Of a stretch of 64,000 nt of DNA, positions 46,378-59,000 are shown one piece after another. The position numbers and the translations under genes were made by a program. Under the pieces are notes generated by a model. It did not search any database. It was not told the origin of the DNA and saw only the letters and a program-made list of their open reading frames with translations. Numbering within the stretch: position 1 is the stretch's first letter; the number at the start of each line of letters is the position of its first letter. The stretch comes from Pipra filicauda (Eukaryota > Chordata > Aves > Passeriformes > Pipridae): contig NW_024104532.1 in assembly GCF_003945595.2 (NCBI RefSeq), forward strand, positions 4,401,501 to 4,465,500. Direction: 5' to 3'.

Positions 46378-46394
46378 GAAATCATGATGATTTC
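46378..46394. repeat. inverted repeat GAAATCA-TGA-TGATTTC
   Basis: Perfect 7-bp arms with a 3-bp spacer, in an AT-rich island (46340-46420) that also contains TGACATCA and AATTAAG. It is a possible regulatory palindrome. Confidence 0.4.
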
Positions 46395-48522
46395 ACTGCA
46401 ATTAAGTCAGGAGCAGATGGGGCTGACGGAGCTGGCTAAGCAACAAATCTTCTAAATTGGAGAACTCTGTCAAGAGAAATTAAAGCCTTATGCAAAAAGC
46501 CAACTCGGGATCACAGAAAAAAACCAGATGGAAAGGACTGCAGGGAGGCAACCAGCCCAAGCTCCTGCTCCTACGACTGAAGCAACTCCACCTCTGCCAC
46601 AGTCCATTGCAGGAAAATCACAGCACAAAGCACCAAGTTCCCAACAAGTAACACACATGAAAAAGCCAACAGACAGAAGAGGCATAACACTGCAAGAGCA
46701 GAGCAAGGCAACAGTTAAGCTTGGAAAATAACACTCAGACAGACAGAATTCCACAGAAATTAGCCAACCCCCCCCCCCCCAAAACTTAGGGTGGCACACG
46801 CTGGACAGACTTGAGACCTATCAGAGACATATCCAGTGTTTTCAACAGCCAGGGCGTGAGTTTGTCACTTGTTACCAACACCACACGGAACAGCAGGCAA
46901 GGCACAGAGTGCCATTACTAATAACTGAGACCCAGAGCAACCTGTTCTTTTCAGAGCCTTTGTGGGAGAAGAGAAAAAAGGTTCTCAATTGCTTCTAACA
47001 AGGAATGGCTTAAATAGGTTAAAAATAATGAACCGGTATGCTGCACATGGGCACTCCGTGCTCCTAATTAAGCAATCCTTTAAAAGGTGGCCTTAGGAAG
47101 CCTCTCAGAGTTGGTATAAGGAGGTTAATAAATTGCTTTGAAACCCTGTACGCAGCTTAGTGAGATGACTCAGAACTTGTTGTCACAGCCTAATGTCATT
47201 ACCCGAATTCTGGCACTTTCCAGGGAGCACGAGGACACAGTTCTTTGCTTTACAGCCTCTGTTCCAACGATAATTCCTTGTAAAGGGCCTGTGACTGCTT
47301 GAAGAAGTTTTTCACTTTGCAGGTAAACCTCCCGACACCAAACCTTTGCAGAGCTTCGACTAGGAGTCAAGATCCACATAGTTTTTAATGTTTTCAGGTT
47401 GAAGTCTTTGTGACAAACCAGAGAACACACAGCAAATGGGTGTTTGGTACCACAGCATCTCGTTCAGGAAGGCGGGCATCTCATTCACCACTCACAACGT
47501 CTGGCAGAGCCTGTTGCTGCAAAACACAACAGCTGACACTAAGCCCACACTTCTGTGCACAAGTAAACTCTACTAACATCTGAAAGGCAGACTGGACTTC
47601 ACACTCCTCCCACAGGACTTGCAGCTCCAAGAACTACAAACCAAGGCATTTTGACACCCCAAGTAGACTGAATATTCTTGCTTACAGAGCTCATCAAGGG
47701 GACTTTTGTTTCTAAAACCCTCCTCAGAGTCATGAGCAAATTTAGCGGACAGAGAAAATTATTTATTCTCCTGAAACCAAGTGATTTTCTCCAACTTTTA
47801 AGTATCTCATGTCAAAGCAAGAAAAGCGATGCCAAAACAATTCCAAGCAGCCACTCCGCTGCCAAGAAGGCATTTCATTGAAGCTTCTTCCCCTCCTGCC
47901 AAGGCATGTTGTCAGACATGTTGCCTAGACAGCAGCAATCATGGATAAGGACATCACAGAGTACTCCAGATACCAGTTCTTAGAAACATACCAGTTGTTA
48001 TAGGAGGCATTGCTTGAAAACCATCCTTATTTGGATGGGGCTGTACTCAGCCTAGAAAATCATCCTAGCCAGGGGCACAAGCTACATTTCTTCTTCCACC
48101 TTCCAGGTAACACAGAGCCCACTGTGCCTCCGAAGTTTCCAAGTGTGCAGAGATATCTCTGAAGCCCGGCAGACTCTCTGCCTCCCTCTACTCTCAGATT
48201 ATCTATACAAACGTTTATTAGCACATAATGTTCTCCACCTAAAGTTTCACATCTCGGGGCACCTCCTTCTCCTAAAGGAAGCACACAGTGACCACAGGGA
48301 ACCTTGATCCAGATCACCACTCCGGGATGGCTGAGAGTGCACGGTGTGTTAAGATCCTGAAGAAATGGTTTCCAAAATGAAAGAAAGACCTTTTCAAACA
48401 CTAAAAATATGAACTGTGAGCAGGAACTCTGCTACGTGTGTGAAAACTGTCTAAAAAGCAAATATACAAACAACATTTACACAATAGGCATCTGGCAGCA
48501 TCATTTTCAGACATTTTTTTAA

Positions 48523-48528
48523 TTTATT
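48523..48528 (-). terminator. candidate CSNK1A1 poly(A) signal, distal
   Basis: AATAAA on the - strand followed by ttaaaaaaatgtctg, about 1.5 kb after the stop. Confidence 0.35.
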
Positions 48529-48969
48529 CTGACATGCTATAAAGGAATAAATTACACTGTTAAAGAATTACCAGCAATAAAAGTATTTCTTTCTTTCAGC
48601 TGGGCTAGAATAGGAGTGAGAAGGAAGACAGCCTGGGGCAGTAACCAATGTGAACTCTGCATGGTGCGAGGCTGCCCCCAAGAACAAGAGTAAATCTGGT
48701 CATATCCACTTCACAAGAACTTGAAAGAAAATGCCTTGGTTTAAAACCATCCAAATTTTCAAACCATTCAAATTTTTCTCAAAACTAGCAATCACAAGTC
48801 AGTCCAGCCGATGCATGACATGGCGATGCTCGGAGGCTGCCAATACCGGGTCTGCAAAAGATGCCACTTCGTTTTAAAAAAATCCAATCTTAGAATAGAG
48901 GGCTGGTCTCAAACAACAAGTTATAAAAATGCAAGACTGCCCCTTCCCCCTCAAGGAAAAAATACAAAA

Positions 48970-48975
48970 TTTATT
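48970..48975 (-). terminator. candidate CSNK1A1 poly(A) signal, proximal
   Basis: AATAAA on the - strand followed by ttttgtattttttcctt, a T-rich downstream element about 1.03 kb after the stop. Confidence 0.45.
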
Positions 48976-50006
48976 TAAAAACAAAATGAGGAAGAGTTAC
49001 AACACTAAATCTAAAATGATTTAGAAAGAAATATGACTTCTTTTGCTTAACAAATGGCCTCAAAACTTGGTTTAAAAACAGGGTAATGTAAATTTCTTAA
49101 ACTGAATTAACAAGGCAAATTAAAAAAATTTCATTTCCTTACAGAAACAGTTTTTTAGTTTTTAATGAACTTGTAAACAAAAAAGCTCCCGCTTCAAAAT
49201 AAAAACAAAATCCCAGATCATATAGATGTTTACAGTGATTACATTTATCTAAGCAACTTACATACAGGTTCAGTTGTAAGATGTTAACTAAATTTCGTGA
49301 CAAATATGCTGTTTTTCCTTTTACCAAGAACATTATAGAGTTAATGCAGAGTCCTAAAGATTATCTAGTAGTCGCTAAGTTTCTCTTAAGTCTTCACTTT
49401 AGATGCTGTTATTTCTAGCACAGGTAAGCAGGCAGAGTCTTTCATATGCTTAAAAACTGGAATCTTTGGTTACTACCATGTCAGCTGGCTTGGTATGTTG
49501 CACATAGAAGCCAACAACTTTAAGAATGTTTTAAGTGTACAACTTTCAAAACCCAGGGAGGAATAACCAGAAAAGAGTGCACAATTGTGAGCATTTACAA
49601 TTATCACAACTGTTGCCGAAGACTGTTCATGCCATTCTTCCAAAACAATGAGATCTCATAAGCAGTGTAGTTCAAAGTAAAAAGGTAACAAAAATTGGCA
49701 TATGCACAATTTTCTCCACTTGTGTGTCAACCATTAGTTAACTTTTCCACTTGAAAAAAATGCAATAGAAAACTGGACACCATGTTTCACTATCTCAGTA
49801 ATATTCACAATTACAGCTGCTACAACTCAAAGTGCAGCATCACTGACACTGCCCAGAGCCAGTTTATACTGATATTAAGTTCTTTACACCAAGTAAATGG
49901 TTGCCCACAGCCACTGGCAAGTGTACGTATGAACTAAAATTTCTAGGATTTGGGGAGTGACAAGTCCTGCTCCAATCTGCTCTGCTTTGTCCCATCCTCG
50001 CCATGC

Positions 50007-50014
50007 TCAGAAAC
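50007..50014 (-). CDS. CSNK1A1: CSNK1A1 terminal coding exon (GF-stop)
   Basis: The acceptor cttatcttgcag is followed by GT TTC TGA, completing Gly and adding Phe and the stop. Only eight coding bases lie in this exon, which continues as 3' UTR. It reproduces the human C-terminus MKGF, which is strong support despite the tiny size. Confidence 0.88.
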
Positions 50015-53000
50015 CTGCAAGATAAAGACAAGGGCAACTTACTGATACGGGATGAAAACGAGAAACAGCCTTCACAGCAGGAGAACTAAACATCAGTTAT
50101 GGTCATTCAAAGGGGAAAATGCTGCTCCATCTTGGAATTGCAGAGTTCCTGGCGTCCACTTCCGAAGGTAATGATGTTTACCAACACCCTTTAGTTCAAA
50201 CCAGCACCTCTCGCTCACACCTACTGCTGGCACTGGAAAACAGGCTTATGCACCAGCTGGATGCCACATTCCTCAAGCGGGAATTCAGACCAACAGTTTG
50301 AAAACAAGACGTGTTATTGCCACTAGGAAACAGGATGTAATTTCATAGGATTGTTTTCTACTTGTCTGCAGTGTCTCATGTTTATATCCCTGAATGTCAA
50401 ACTGTCATCTGACTGCAGTGTGCTCTTCAGAGACACAGCACGGCACTGTCACACGGACAGAAGGCAGAGGCATGGGAATGACTTACCTTACAGTAACTGG
50501 TGTCACCACATGCCCACATGCACCATTCTCTGGGCAGACAAAACAGAAGCCAGAACCTGTGACAGTGACCAGGGACCCAGCACACCTCTGTCCTTGGAAG
50601 GACATGTGAAAACTCACATGACAGGGTAGGTGGGGCATCAAGAACAATTCTCTTAATGTTCAGCACTCCAAATGACAAATTCGAGACATTGTGGGATACG
50701 GAGAGTGAAGGAATACACACAAATCTCCAAGAACCAGTTACTGCAAGCTAAGCCAGTCTTCCCTTCGTGCTCATTCCTGGTGACTCAGGTGGCAGCACTG
50801 TGCTTTACAGAGGTAACAGGAGTCTCAACCGAAGATCACTTTGCCAAGCGAGTTTCCGTTCTGGATGCCCTCCAAAAAGGATGGTCTGTCCACGGATGAA
50901 TTCAGCTGAGCAACAGCTCTTGAGTTTTTGCAACAGGAATCTCTTCACAGTGAAATACAGACAAAGCTGACCTCAGCTATAGCTTGTGCTGTCATCCAGA
51001 GAGAAGCAAGTGCAAACAAGTCTTAATAGCCTGACATTCTATCCCAAATGTATCTGGACAGCACTCAGAAAACAGCTTTAACTCTTCCAGAACAGGCTAC
51101 AGGTCATTTAGAAGAGGTTCAATAGCTTTGTTTGAATCTTAATGCACTGAAGGACAATTCTCTTGATCCAGCAGTAGTCATATAAAAAAAAAAATCCTGC
51201 ACCAGAATTAAGACAGCCATTCCCATTTGACAGCAAATTCGCACAGAAACCCCAGAGATTCCTTAGTTCCCTAACCCTTACTCGATGCATACAACCAAGA
51301 GTTACGCCGTTTTTCCATTTAGTGTGCTCAGCAGTGAACACTGATTCATCATTTGAACCACTTTCTCCATCCGGGCAGCCAAAACTAAGTGAACAAAGGA
51401 GGAGTGTGGGAAGAAACAGATCAACTCATTGCTTTAGAAACCTGAACGTTTCGAATGGAAACGGGACCCTGAACCTGAGGACAAAGGATGTGCTAACAAA
51501 CTATATGCTGCTATTTGTTAGAATACCTCAAATCCAAGGTATTACAGGCAAGAGAACATCCATCTACAGCTAGAGAAAGTAACAGGGAACTGGAATCAAC
51601 TCACAACATCCCTTCCAAGTCGTGTTAAGACACAGCCCAACCACAGCTGTCATATGAAATAGAGACACTCATGGAGCACATGCATCACTGCTGGTATGAA
51701 GAACGTGCTGAAGAGTTTGTTGGCATCTCTTTAACAGATCTTCACTATATACATGGCCAGCTCAAACCTGCACATTCATCACTGCTTGTCCCTCTCTGGG
51801 CTGTTACCCAAAACTTTGATAATCTCTGTGCTACGTGAGGGATACTCAAATTGCTTTATTACCACCAGAGCTGCAGATCTGATCGAAGGGGAAAAGCAAC
51901 TGTCCTGTCATACCCTAACAAGCTCCTCAACTTGAAGCTCTCAAGCTTTGTCTGTTCTGTTTCTCTAGACCAGCAGTGCAGTGAAAAATACTTAGTTGTC
52001 AACTGGCTAATTCTCAAGTAGAGAACTAACAGTCTGTGCTGAGAAATCCTGCCACGACCACGGGCGTCCAGCGAATGTTAATGACGGGCTCACAGAACTC
52101 TCCACTGACACGAACTAAAAACACTTCTCACTGGAACTGGTAGACTTTATCCTGCAGATTGACTGCCTGAGTCAGTTTTATGATTGAGAAAAGCTGACTG
52201 TAAGCACTGTTACAAATCACACCTGAACAACGCTGTCAAGAGAGCAAGAGCCAAACTTCTTTGAGTCAGCAAAGAAGCTGAGCCTATTCAAACAGTTCAC
52301 CTCTCCCAAGTTCAAAACCAGCTGATCTTGCTGTTACAAAAGACACGGCACTGAGTTCCAGAGAGGGACAGGGAAAAAAATAGAAGAGAAAAATGCCATG
52401 GACAGAACAGGTTACTCTGGAACCAGACAGAATATTCATCCTGAATAACCTACAGGACTCAGAAATTATTTAACATGGATCTGAGTTAAGGAAGCCAGGA
52501 GTACTTGCAAATGAGTAAACATCTGGAGATTGTCTGCTCACCATTCCCAGATGCACATCTTGAATAGTACTTGCACTTTATAAAGAAATGCATCTGTAAA
52601 TTGCTATTTCTAGGACTCTTGTTGAACTGGATTTGGTTATTAGAGGGGTAGAATCTGACGCCATGAAGCCTTTTAAGCCACTTCCACGCAGGCTTTGCTA
52701 CAGCAACTAAAAGAGAATTCAACTGAACTCTGGAAAAATAACCAGGTATTTCATTAATCTTCAATGTGATAGGAACACAAAAGCCACGCAGATTCCTCCG
52801 TAAGCTTAGCTTTTTTGGGTTCAAAACAGTCTTCTTTAATAGACAACATTCCATACAAAATGGCATGTAGGATTTTAGAAATCTGGAATCTTTACTTTGA
52901 TGAAGAGATTAAGCATCTGAAGAGAAGTCTTCAGATGTTTGCCAAGCGATACTTTAATGCTTTGCTGACATTACAGCTTGATCGATTCGAAGGCCACAAG

Positions 53001-56000
53001 CCTTTCTTTAGGATGGGGAGGAAAAAAGGAGAAATACCCTTAAAAGGCTGCTACTCCATGCAAGAGCCAATGAAATTCTGCTAAAAACCCAGGAACTTCA
53101 CCGTAGCTACAGCAATGGGCCTCGTTCCCAAAGGACAGGGTGATAAGGAATGTCCATGAGGAAACAGAAAAGGTCTCTAAGGCTCCATGGCAAGGCAGCT
53201 TCCCTGTTCCTCCTGCCTGTCACTCAGCTCAGCTTTGCACTCTGGCACCAAAGCACCACTACAAGGCGGAGGCAGATAATCATTTTAATGACCTTGCACT
53301 TACACACAGCACTTGGTCAGAGACAGCCTGAGCCAGGAGAGCAGCACATTAAACCTCAGAATACGTGAGTGAAACAGTATTTCACGAGGGCCCAACTTCA
53401 TTTTCAGGGCAGCTTCTGCTTACAGATTATCACCTCCCGCAAGCCCTTCACTTTAAGCTCGAGCTGTTGTGAAGAATGTGCATTTTTTCTCAGATTATCT
53501 TCTGCTCTAACAGCCAACCTCTCCACACCCCAAATTGGGCTGTGTTCTGGACTTCAGTCAGAGCTTCTGTATTGCAGCAAGCAACCTAAGCCCAGATGCT
53601 TAATCACCCAGTCTGCTACATCCTGGTGTTTCAGCTGAAGGAACTGGTTTACAACCTTCAGTGCTGGAACATCTGTCAGCTGCAGCCAAACAACCTGGAC
53701 TCTTTATGCTGAAAGTCTGACATTTAATGCAGCCTATGAAATTTTTTTTATTTTTTTTTTGACCTCGGCAAGAGCAGTAGGTATTTTACTACTTCATTTT
53801 TTTTCTGGATGAAGTGTTACATTTTTGGATAGCTATTTTGACTAAAGACACCTGGTAAGGTTTGAATGCTGCCACGATACATGAAAAACAATGTTTTGAT
53901 ACGTTTATTGCAAACACTCCTGCGTTTCTTTGACTTCCAAGTCTGTCATGTTAGCTGAATATATAATTTTAATATATATAAATATGATAGACAAGATGTA
54001 CTGAAGAGGAGCAAGTACTAGCAATACCTCAGTATAGAACTTAGACCTTGCTTTTCTAGTCTCACTCGTACAATCTCATTGGCTTTAATTTTATCCGCAG
54101 CTCAGCTTGAGGAATTGGTTTCATTATAAGACTGTAGCAGTCACTAGCTGTGGCAGTTTCATCCCAGTGACTTACCAGCACTAGCAGATTTACATCACAA
54201 AAAAAAAGTATTTTAAAAGCTTCTAGACTGTGTGGAAAAAAATTGTATGTGCCTTTTCAGAACTCAGTTTTCAGTTATTACACAATTACATCCTGAACAT
54301 GTCACAACATTTCCCTTTGAAACCATAACCTAGAAAAATTTCAAATCATCAAGAAACCTGAAGCCCCACCCCAGAGCACCCAGATACCTCAGAAAATTGT
54401 GACTTGGCAGTCCACAGCAGTTTGGGGTTACTGCTTGATTTAGGCAAGACATTTTGAGCTCACTGGTCCCTGCTTTTAACTCTGGACCAAATGTCTCAAC
54501 TTAAACCCACTGGAGGAAGCCAGATCACTCACAATTTTCTGTTTCCCACGTTTGATGCATACAGAACAGAAGCAAACCCACAGCATTATACCAGCTGCCA
54601 CAGAGCAGAACCCAAAGTCTCTAGATCCTTGCCTAGTTAATGAGAATTATCCCTTAAGAAGTGTTAGGTCTAGGATTTTGGATTGCATTATATATTTATA
54701 TATATATAAATATATATATGTATATATAAATAAAAATAAATTAAAATGTCACATTCCCAACACCAAGTCAGTTTCTTGTTTTTGGAAAGTGGTTAATGCG
54801 GGAGCAAAAGATGCAGTGGTTAAAATGACCCAACATCCCCAGAAGAAATGATATGAATAACAAGGACATTTTGGTATAAAGTTAGTAGTCAAATTCTCCA
54901 AGGACGTCTTTTGGTTTTGCTTTTTAATTTAACAGCCAAATATGTTTTTTAAACCACCTCCTTGATCTAACACTTAAATTGCCGACGTTGTCCAAATTAG
55001 TGTAATTTTTTTTTCCTGTAACGTCACTTGGTTCTTGGCTACTAACCTTTCATGTTACTCTTGGATTTGTCAGTTTGCTTGCCTGTGGGGGTTTGGGCCT
55101 GCTGCCCCTGCCCACTGGAAGAGGCTGCCTGCTGTGCTGCTTTCTGCTTTAACATTGTCCAGTCGAATGTGTAGTCATATTGGTGGTTCAAGGTCCTAAA
55201 AAAGAGGGAAATATTTTACTGTAACACGTCATGGCTTCCTTATTGCTAATACCAAGCCTTCCCTGAAATACCAGAACTAGAGGATAACTCTTCCTATAAG
55301 CTGCTTTAGAGATTATGAATGGTATAGAAATGCTAAGTATTAGTAACTTAAAGGGATTCTTGCAGTAAGACCGAAAACCATCCAGCAGCGTTTCCTCACT
55401 GGTTACACAAAGGTCTGCACTTGTGGAAGCAGCACTTCCTCCCAACCCACCTTACCCACTGCCTGCACTGAGCTTCTGAGCTTTTTTTAATAGATGTAAT
55501 TTTAAGGGAGAGAATGCAGTATTGTACATTGCTGAATAGAAATTGCTTTGGATTCCAGACACCTAGAGGGAGACCTGAGAGATCAGTACCAGCTCTTCTT
55601 TTGACAGATGCTCTTCACTCCAGAAGGCTGAGTTTATGTTCTGGTTGCTCTAACAAGCTCAATGAAGCACCACTATTCCTCTCTACTGAAATCCATCTCC
55701 TGGGTACCACTGCTAGTCCCACCACCAATTTCCAAACATAAAAACCTTCAAACTTTTACAAGGGGTCAATTTTTTAAGCTACTTGCAACAGAATTTAAAG
55801 CATGGGCTCAACCCTCTACCATTAGTGGTTACATCACATAATGCAAACCCCAGAGAATCTTTCTCCTTTATGTTTAACATTGAATATTTAACATTGAACA
55901 TATTTTTCAGGTCATTTAAACAGCTTTTCAAACTCTGAAAGAAAGGACCAGAAGAACTCCCTACACTACACACATACAGAGCTGCTCTCTACAGTGCAAG

Positions 56001-59000
56001 TCCCACAGAGCAGGTCCCAACTATTAAAGCCCTGACAAATTTCTGTACTTTTCCACCTTGAGACTGACCTGAAAAGAATACGGAATAATTGCCTCAGATA
56101 CATGTAATCTGGTGCCTCTTCAAAGCGCAGGCCACGACAGTAGTTCAGATACATGGCAAATTCTGCAGGGAATCCCTGTAAATCAACAGTGTTAATCAAG
56201 CCATGGCTTGCAGAAAAAAGCTTCTAACAACCCCGTAAGAAGGCAAAAAGATGTGCTTCTTTATGTAACAGCAGAGAAAAACTGGCTGAAGATTTGTAAA
56301 GTAATACCACTTTGCCCCTAGTTATTAATTTAATTCTGTATTTCAGAAAGTGGATTTGATCAGCAAGACCCCCAGGTACACATTCCTTCCCCAGAATTGT
56401 TACCTGATGCATGTTTTGCAATCACAACTTCTCTGCTACCAAAACCTTCAATGTACTTACTTATAAAGCACTTAGAGTTCATCCTAATTAAACCTCGTTC
56501 TTGTTAACGAAGTCTCTAAAATAGTAAGAGGCAATTGTCTCTTAAGAGATTCCAGTTGTTTCCTTGATAATCTACCTGAGCATACTAGAGGCAAGATCAG
56601 TTAATGGCACTAAGTGTGAAAACTTAAATCATGAAAACCTTTTTCAAAGATTTCCTGTCTTATATTTTTATACATTTAATGCTATATTAAAGCCTACCTG
56701 AAAACAGGTAATAGGATGTAAAGAAAATATGGGTATAGCATCCCTGGAAGTGTTTAAGGCCAGTTTAGAGGGGGCTTAGAACAACCTGGCCTAGTGGAAG
56801 GTGTCCCTGTCCCAGCAGTGGGGTGGAAGAAAGTGATCTTTAAAGGTGCCTTCCAACCCAAACCATTCTATGGTTCTATGAACAGTTCAACACTTTGAAA
56901 GATGCTGTCAGACTAAGGGTATAGATATGTGCAGAAGTAGAAAGTGCAACCCCTGGTGCTGCTGTTTGATGTGCAGAAACTACTTCATGTTCTCAAGGAC
57001 CTTTGTTAACAAGTATGTAGGTGCCACGGTGCAAGAGAAATCTGAAGACCCAAAGGACAATACTGGAAAAACATCATTCTGCAGCAGGGTTCTAAAAGCT
57101 CACTTGCATCCAATTCCACTACAGCCTCTACCTGAGTTGGAGTAGACAATATGAACAATCTTGAGGCAGAAACAAGTGTATGTGGGCAAGCCAGACAGCT
57201 TCACCCTGGTTATTTATTTACTTCTACATGTAAAGCTTCCACTGTATAACGTGAAGAACTGAACAAGCCTGACTTAAGAGAGCTGGACAGCTTGCACAGC
57301 CAACAGTCAGCAAGAGCTGAATGATGGTGGCACGAACTACGCCAAGAAGCGGCAGCAAATGCCTGCCCTGTTACACTTATTCACAGTCTAGCTGGGTGGC
57401 CAAACACAAGGCACCCAGTGCCTGCCAGAGAATATTATTCAGCAGCAAATGCCATGTGAGACTATCTAATACTTTGGCTTTAGTTTAGAAAAAAATCCAC
57501 AAACAACAAAACAAACAATAAAGGAATTTCCATTTCACAGTATGACATCACTTGGAAACTCTTACCTTACACAAAACCTCAACAGGAGTGGACATTTTCT
57601 TTTCACTAATCTTTTCATACTTTTGCTTCTTTGTTGCAGCCTGTGGAACATGTAGGTCACAATATAAGAGATATTGTGCAACACTGGATTAACAAGGACA
57701 GCAGTAAAAAAAAAAATGACAAAAATCCTTTGGTCAACCATAAGTATTTTATGTGAAATCTCCAAGTCCCACACACTTATTGCAAAGAGAATGAAGGTCA
57801 ATCTGGTATTAAGATTTGGACACAGTTTAATACCATTTGTCGCAGTCTAATGCTTCCATCACATGGCACAGCTCGTGTAGTTCTAGTTGCTGCTTTTGTC
57901 CATTAAACAGACCAGACTTGCATTTACATTTGCCAAATTTGTATTAATTCCCACTCAGTGCCCCATTCAGGGCTGCCTGGTGTTTCAGTAAGCACCCGTT
58001 ACATTCATTTGCAGCTGAAGAGTTCCAGTGTCTCACAAGCTGCTGCCTTTTTAGAAAACTTGCAGCTGCAACACCACTGGAGCTACAAAACTCTCATATG
58101 GAGGAAAAACAATTAAAACAAGGAAATAAATCACTGAACTCTATATAACAGAAATATCTGCCATGCTTGTAGTTGGCTCCCATACATGGAAATACTGAAC
58201 AAGCCTGTTGCAGCCAATAATCACTCAGTGGTGCCATAACCTGGACTGAAGATACCACTGAGGCTGAACTTGCCACGCAAGAGATTATTTCCATGCTCTC
58301 TACAGCAATTCAAAAAGCCACTAACAAATGTTATTTTCTATTTCCCAGAAGGGCCTCAGACTACAACAGGACAATAATAATTGGCAAAGATGACGTAAGC
58401 TATTGTTTAGCATAAATTTTGAGACAATCAAACAATGCACATTTTGCCTGCTGCGCAAGAGGCAGAATCCACATTCTATAAATATCATGCTTTGGGAAAA
58501 GCTGCTTTGTATAACTGAAGCTAAACATTATATAAACCCACCTATCCTGATCAGCAGACAGAAGCATGATACCCAAACATGAAAAAAAAAAAAAAAAAAA
58601 AAAAAAAGAAAATCAAAAAGGCAGGGTGGGGAGAGAAAAAAAAAAAAAGCAACACAACCTACCTTTAATCCTTGCCAAGGCAGACTGGTTCTGTTAAAGT
58701 ACATCAATACATAGCCTAGAGACTCCATGTCATCCCGACGACTGCAGAAAAGAGGAAAAACACAATGAATTACAAATTCTGGCATTTCACACTTTATTCC
58801 AAATAGTGCGAGCATTCGAAAATTTAAATTAAAAATAATTGAGGGATAAAATCTAAGCTTTGATCCAAAGGTCTCTTTCTAGTACAGCTAAAAAACTGAT
58901 GTGCTCACGATTCCACTGTAAAAAGTCTTCCCCAGCAGAAGGGGATCCTATTCATTTTTCAAGCAAGGAATACTCAGTAAGTATTGTGTGTTCTTTTCAT

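Larger units (their letters stand above)
34806..48480. other. intergenic region between miR-145 and CSNK1A1
   Basis: No protein-coding exon is supported. It is GC-rich to about 45 kb, then shifts to AT-rich DNA. It contains a CAGG-rich tandem repeat (about 35203-35340), a MARE palindrome (35628-35644) and a candidate lncRNA exon or enhancer (36060-36330). Two inverted-repeat motifs (43963-43979 and 46378-46394), a 13-base C run (46768-46780) and scattered AP-1-type sites are also present. Part may be the 3' end of a longer host lncRNA. Confidence 0.45.
48481..50006 (-). other. CSNK1A1: CSNK1A1 3' UTR (extent inferred)
   Basis: This is AT-rich sequence directly after the CSNK1A1 stop (50009-50007) with no coding potential. 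Candidate poly(A) signals on the - strand are AATAAA at 48975-48970 (context tttaaataaattttgta) and at 48528-48523, giving a 3' UTR of about 1.0 or 1.5 kb. CSNK1A1 has long, alternatively polyadenylated 3' UTRs in mammals, so both may be used. Confidence 0.55.

Noticed and set aside
53038..53047. Perfect CArG box CCTTAAAAGG in the last CSNK1A1 intron
   Set aside because: About four such decamers are expected by chance in 64 kb, and no partner sites or gene context support use.
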